64,000 nucleotides of DNA from Bombyx mori (taxonomy: Eukaryota > Arthropoda > Insecta > Lepidoptera > Bombycidae), in NCBI RefSeq assembly GCF_030269925.1, contig NC_085107.1, positions 10,788,001 through 10,852,000 of the forward strand, in the 5' to 3' direction. Within the stretch, counting starts at the first letter, position 1; every line of letters begins with the position of its first letter. Shown here piece after piece: positions 59,269-64,000 of this stretch. The notes beneath the pieces are model-generated. The model was given only the letters and a program-made list of their open reading frames with translations, was not told the DNA's origin and ran no database searches. The translations under genes were made by a program, and so were the position numbers.

Positions 59269-61859
59269 TAATGCAATCAGCAAGTTTTTTTTTTTTCTAA
59301 ATATGCCTAAAAATATCAAAACACAAAATTCCTTCTTAACAAAGCTCTGTACTTATAACCGAATCCGAAGTATGATGAAATATGTATAAGACAGATATTA
59401 TAATAGCTCGCGGAAAACTCTGCGTGTCATTTTAAAATGGAAACTGGAAAACAGCTCGAAGATTAAACGACCAAAGCATCTTGAGTATGCATTAAAATCT
59501 TACTACAGTACTTACTAAATACATTTTAAAACGTTCCTAGGATTTTAAAGATAAAAGAGAGCATTCAATACATAATATTTATGTTCGTATGTGACGACGG
59601 AGCATAAAACTTCAGCATTCAAGCTAAATTGAGCGATAAATTGACGCTAGTTCAATTCTACATAATGGAAAACGATTACATTCTAGAAATAATACGTTCT
59701 ACGTTCTCTCTATCTCGTTGGGGCACTTCGCGAAGGAAACAAGTTCCTGAAAAAACTTGATACCAATATGTCTAATTGTCAATAATGTATGAAACACAGC
59801 AGGTGTATTAAGTCGGCAGTATCTTTAAAAAAATCGCAATATTAAATCTCGAAGGTATGTTAACTATATTTTTTGTAGCTTCATTTTTGAAGTGAAACTT
59901 CTTTAGAATCGTTGTGATTTCAAACTCGATGAAACGAAAAAATTAGTCCATAGAGACACAAACACATAAATGTATAGGATTCAGCCGGCGAGAGAATGAG
60001 ATAGAACACATTATACGTGAAGTTAAAATATCAATTCACAGAGGGCGCAACCTCGTACTATAAAAGATGATTTACAATTATTTACTAATGACAAAATTTT
60101 ATATATTATTATATGTAGACATTTAGGATAATTGTATTTTAATTTTTGAAGATTTCACTTCTACCACGTGTGAATTGCACACATGTTTTTTTCAGTACAA
60201 TAAATGACATGAAAACCATAAGAACATTCTTCTACAATCGTATTATATTATTCTTATCATAAGCTAGTTTACAATTAAAGTAACATTAATTTACATGTTC
60301 TACTTATTACTAAATTCATATAACTCAGTGCACGTTCAGTAGATCTGAACTCGACGATTAATATCCATTAAGGGAATTCCGAGATACAGATACATACTGA
60401 CACATTATATTCTTGTCAAAGGAAGGCAATTTTCAATATCTCCATCGCCTGTCGAGTTCACGAAATACAAGAATTTCAAATTGGGAAATCTACTCTAACT
60501 ATTTGAATTCCGCCAGTGAATATTATGTTGACGAATTTTCTAATTAGATTAGATGTTAGGCTGCGAAGCAACGTTGCGTATATAAAATTTAGCAAATATT
60601 TTACTAGCACTGTTTGGGAACTGAATGTTATTACGGTGTCATAATTTTTAAACACTTGTGAGGATAATTCTTAAGTACCATAGAAGACTCAATCCCCACG
60701 GAGATAACATGACAAGAGTTTTCAAACTGAAGTCATTATAATGTAATACTAAACGTTATTGGATGAAACTGAAGCTTTTATTCTATTATATTTGCGTAGG
60801 AGGAGAGCCGAAAGTCATGTGCAGCAGAGAGAATTGTAAGTGGCCGGCGTCCAATACACGGCAAAGTAACTTAGGCCGTTGATAATAATGTAGAAATAGT
60901 ATTATTTTCATTTAATCTAATAAAGAAAGTACGGATTGCATTATTGTTTTTTTGCTTTCTTGTGATAGAGAGATACGATGATTTTATGGTACTAGCTCTA
61001 TATTAGCCTCTTCGTGATAAATTGTAAAGCCAAAATTTTATTATGATATTGCATAATAATATGAAAAATTATGTCAGTATCATTTATAAGAAGTTCGATG
61101 AAAAAGTATAATAATAAAAAAATAGATTGAAAATAATTTTCCCTAAGCCTCTATCTAAAAAGATTCCTACAGTTCAACAATTTACTTTAAACTGCTTAAA
61201 TGCGATGAACGAAATATATTACGCTTAGCTTAAATATACAAATTCTAAAATTTACCGTTTTAATTCTGAATTATCAGGTAAACAAGGGCACTTAGATAAG
61301 AATGATAAACGCGTAATTTCCTTCGTTTAGAAAGGTCAGGTGGCAACCTCAACGCTTATTTAAGGCAACCTCGAAATAAAACGCAACAAAATTAACGTTC
61401 ACAACAGATTTAAAAAAACACGCTGTTTTTTTTTATTGAATACACATTACTTTAGGCCCTACCCGACATTAAATGGGCAACATCGTAAACGGACGACATT
61501 GTCATGGCCATAGTTACAGTACCTACATTTTGAAATAACTACACGAAACAAGAAAAGTTTCACTTTACCAAAATTGGACTGACATCATTCGCAAAACGAA
61601 TTCTGATATATGCTTTTGAATACTTTCTCCTTGTACCACAGGATCAATTTAATGCTGAAATGGTTTTTTGTTAACATTCGTGGACATTCTTGCCCTTGTG
61701 CTCGCGAATAAAAAAGATCGCTTCATTGTAAACGGTGAGTGAAGCACTATTTCGGACTATAACCTCTTTATTTGGAAGTCAGTATTGTAACCTCAGTTCA
61801 CAGCTGTTACATAAATAAGATTTTTATATCATTTGAATATCAAATTACGTGATACGTAA
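59269..61859. other. Unassigned AT-rich DNA
   Basis: No gene or element recognised. 61430-61500 has faint retroelement-tail character (T-run, ATTAAATGGG) but is not callable. Confidence 0.4.
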
Positions 61860-62166
61860 TGGTACATAGTCTATGGTAGTACTTGGTAATAATACACAAG
61901 ACAAGAAGGGTCGTCGTACCCCCTTTCGGGGGCACGGAACGGGCCTCGGGGCAAACCCCACTACCCGGGACGGAGCTCCCTGCCACATAGGGCAGGGGTG
62001 AAGTAGATGCGGGGAGGACATGGGGAAGGTACGCTGTTCGCTGCGTGTTCGGCGGCAATTTACATCTATATACTTATATATAATACGATGGGCAGTCTGG
62101 TCGCGGCTCGATGCCCGCGGCGGTGACACCCCGGCGCCGGCTGCTGTCCTCTGCTTCCTTACAGCT

Positions 62167-62169
<3 letters not shown>
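61860..62169. other. GC-rich flank of the right-end LINE, probably another retroelement piece
   Basis: This block is far more GC-rich than its surroundings and contains the short palindrome CCCCCTTTCGGGGGC (61920-61934) and several GGG/CCC runs. It lies beyond the poly(T) tract of the right-end LINE, so it is the sequence that LINE inserted into or next to. No RT motif is present; the origin is unknown. Confidence 0.4.

Positions 62170-62254
<85 letters not shown>
62170..62254. repeat. 85-base homopolymer T (poly(A) tail of the minus-strand LINE)
   Basis: An uninterrupted run of T on the plus strand. Length in an assembly may be approximate because homopolymers are error-prone. Confidence 0.95.
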
Positions 62255-62633
62255 CCTTACTATCTAACTACAACTAACTACAACTAAACTAAAGCTAACT
62301 AAACTACTATATACATACAGGGACAACAGTCAGCAGCTACGAGGGGCCCGCCACCGGCCCCATGCCGCGGCCCCGCCTCTACAAATCAGAGGGGGAGCCG
62401 CGACACTAGTTTGGCGCTCACCCGCTAAGGGCTCCCCAGAAGGGGAAGACCGTCGCGGGGAGGGACCGATATAATCACTCCCCATAAGGGGGAGTGGTCC
62501 ACCCAACGGGGGTGGGAAATGGGTCCCCATAAGGGGGCACCCCAACGATGTGGGGGGAACTGACGAGTGTGGACAGCTCAGTCCCATGGGGGCACTCATT
62601 ATGAGCACTCCCATATCACTCCGATTAAGCCGA

Positions 62634-64000
62634 CTATCTTACCATAGCCGGGGGTTCCAGTAGCTCCCTTGGTAGCGCCAGACCATCAGGTGGTCTAGCG
62701 TGCAAGGGAGCTAAGTTGTGGAGATGCTCGTGGGGTCCACCGTCAGCCCGCTCGTAAAGATTACGAGCTAGCCTCCGGATGAACTCCTCGAGCGACTCCA
62801 CATCCAGATCCCGGGCGATTACGGCATTACTGACGTAACGCCCTGCTCCGACTATCGTGCGAAGAGCCAGATTCTGCTGGGCCTGTAACTTCACCCGCAT
62901 GACCTGCGGGATGAGGTGATACCAGGCCGCAGCTGCGTACGTGATACGGGAACGGACATACGTCTTATAAATGCCGAGCTTAGTCCTGACCGGCAACCTG
63001 GAGGCCAACACCGGCCGGAGGAGGAATCTCGCGTAGCGAGCGGCCGCCAACGCCTTATTGGCGTGGGCGGTCATCCCCAAACTCCGGTCGATATCGACCC
63101 CCAAGTACCGGACGCTGGATCTAAACTCGACATTAGCGCCACGGAGACTGAGCTGTCCCGGGACGACTCTTGTGCGGACCGGACCGAAGAGAATAGCCGC
63201 GGTCTTCCCCACGTTGACCGCGACCCTCCATCGGTCCAGCCACTGGGGCAGTAAGTCCAATAACCTCTGCATCCTCGAAATGGCCGCAGAGGGGAAGTTG
63301 GATGACGCGAAGTAGGCGCTGTCGTCGGCAAACAGCGCCAACTTCACGTCGGCTTCCCACGCTTCGAGGTTGCCCTCGAGCGTGGGAATGTCGTTGGTGT
63401 AGAGAGCGTAGAGGAATGGTGCCAGGACGCTCCCCTGCGGAACTCCGGCCGTGACTGGGCGCACCGACGACTTGGCGCCCTCGACCGCGACAAGGAAGGA
63501 TCTTCCCTCCAGGTACGACCCCAGCAGTCGCACGTAGGCGTGCTGGAGGTCCGTGTTCTGCAACAGCTTGTGGATCAGTCCCGCATGCCAGACACGGTCG
63601 AAGGCCTTCTCGATGTCGAGAAAGACTGCGGCCGTGTACTGGCGCGCGTTGGTCCGATCCGCCAAGTGATGCATGACGCGGACCAATTGCAGCGTTGTCG
63701 AGTGACCGCTACGAAACCCGAATTGCTCGGGTCTGAGAAGGATGTGCGGCGACATCCTTCTCAGCAGCAGCCGCTCGAACAACTTGCCCACGTGCGACAG
63801 CAGCGTGATCGGACGGTAACTGGAGGGATTTCTCCTGTCCTTGCCGGGTTTGGGCAAGGCGATAACCTTGCCCAATTTCCAAATTCCCGGGAAGTGTCCT
63901 GTGGACAGAATGGAGTTGAACAGCCGTGTCATATATGACACGACCGTCTCAGGGAAGTGGAAAAAAGCGAGGGAGGGAATACCGTCCTCGCCCGGCGCCT
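62634..64000 (-). CDS. LINE ORF2, reverse transcriptase part (incomplete at window edge)
   Basis: The frame is open from the window edge, where it begins APGEDGIPSLAFFHFPE, to the stop at 62634. Motifs are SYRPITLLSHVGKLFERLL, RPEQFGFRSGHSTTLQL, FLDIEKAFDRVWHAGLI, AGVPQGSVLAPFLYALY and the catalytic LFADDSAYFA, then the thumb/connection VRYLGVDIDRSL. The sequence is intact and clearly different from the other Jockey-clade LINE in this window: they share only motif-level identity. The GTG at 63939-63941 is not a start, because the frame continues upstream without a stop. The endonuclease and ORF1 must lie outside the window. Confidence 0.92.
   Translation of the reverse strand, partial: APGEDGIPSLAFFHFPETVVSYMTRLFNSILSTGHFPGIWKLGKVIALPKPGKDRRNPSSYRPITLLSHVGKLFERLLLRRMSPHILLRPEQFGFRSGHSTTLQLVRVMHHLADRTNARQYTAAVFLDIEKAFDRVWHAGLIHKLLQNTDLQHAYVRLLGSYLEGRSFLVAVEGAKSSVRPVTAGVPQGSVLAPFLYALYTNDIPTLEGNLEAWEADVKLALFADDSAYFASSNFPSAAISRMQRLLDLLPQWLDRWRVAVNVGKTAAILFGPVRTRVVPGQLSLRGANVEFRSSVRYLGVDIDRSLGMTAHANKALAAARYARFLLRPVLASRLPVRTKLGIYKTYVRSRITYAAAAWYHLIPQVMRVKLQAQQNLALRTIVGAGRYVSNAVIARDLDVESLEEFIRRLARNLYERADGGPHEHLHNLAPLHARPPDGLALPRELLEPPAMVR

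Larger units (their letters stand above)
62170..64000 (-). mobile_element. Second Jockey-type LINE, 3' part, cut by the window edge
   Basis: A minus-strand non-LTR element: the ORF2 end, a GC-rich 3' UTR of about 380 bases (62255-62633, with repeated CCCCATAAGGGGG-type units) and a pure 85-base A tail seen as T at 62170-62254. The last part of the 3' UTR is a low-complexity TAACTACAACTAAC run. The long homopolymer suggests a recent insertion. Confidence 0.85.

Noticed and set aside
62020..62277. ORF with a poly-Phe run
   Set aside because: It is a translation of the 85-base T homopolymer.

Overview
The window looks like nuclear DNA of the silkworm Bombyx mori or a very close relative. The main reason is the repeat content. 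At least 18 copies or fragments of one roughly 430-bp tRNA-derived SINE occur; I recognise it as the silkworm Bm1 family. They are scattered in an AT-rich background with CR1-like and Jockey-clade LINEs, a mariner relative, a piggyBac relative and short Helitron-like elements ending in CTAG. No bacterial, viral or organellar gene block is present.

Layout. 1-24.5 kb is mostly unassigned AT-rich DNA with SINE copies, LINE 3' ends, a decayed CR1-like LINE (9.1-10.4 kb), three short Helitron-like elements and a (CT)69 microsatellite. 24.5-30.1 kb is a three-layer nest. A short Helitron-like element is split by a piggyBac-type transposon, and the intron of that transposon is split by a 5'-truncated Jockey-clade LINE. 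Direct repeats or terminal structures mark each layer. 30.1-38.5 kb is again SINE-rich, including a Bm1 inserted inside another Bm1 (34.3-35.0 kb). 38.5-39.5 kb (minus strand) holds the one convincing host gene: a two-exon gene for a small secreted protein of unknown function. 42.8-43.7 kb is a mariner element with its N-terminal coding part deleted. 48.9-49.75 kb is a Helitron-like element interrupted by a full-length Bm1; an uninterrupted relative lies at 4.2 kb. 50.5-55.7 kb (minus strand) is an apparently full-length Jockey-clade LINE with both ORFs open, nearly identical over the shared part to the truncated copy at 25.0-27.9 kb. The right end (62.2-64.0 kb, minus strand) is the 3' part of a second Jockey-type LINE with a pure 85-base poly(T/A) tract; its ORF is still open at the window edge.

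The window is therefore mainly a record of transposable-element activity around one small host gene. The most unusual items are a piggyBac-type element flanked by ATAC instead of TTAA, its 34-nt first coding exon, and the in-frame acceptor site in front of the LINE that could join that exon to LINE coding sequence. Names of repeat families come from recognition by eye, not from a database search.
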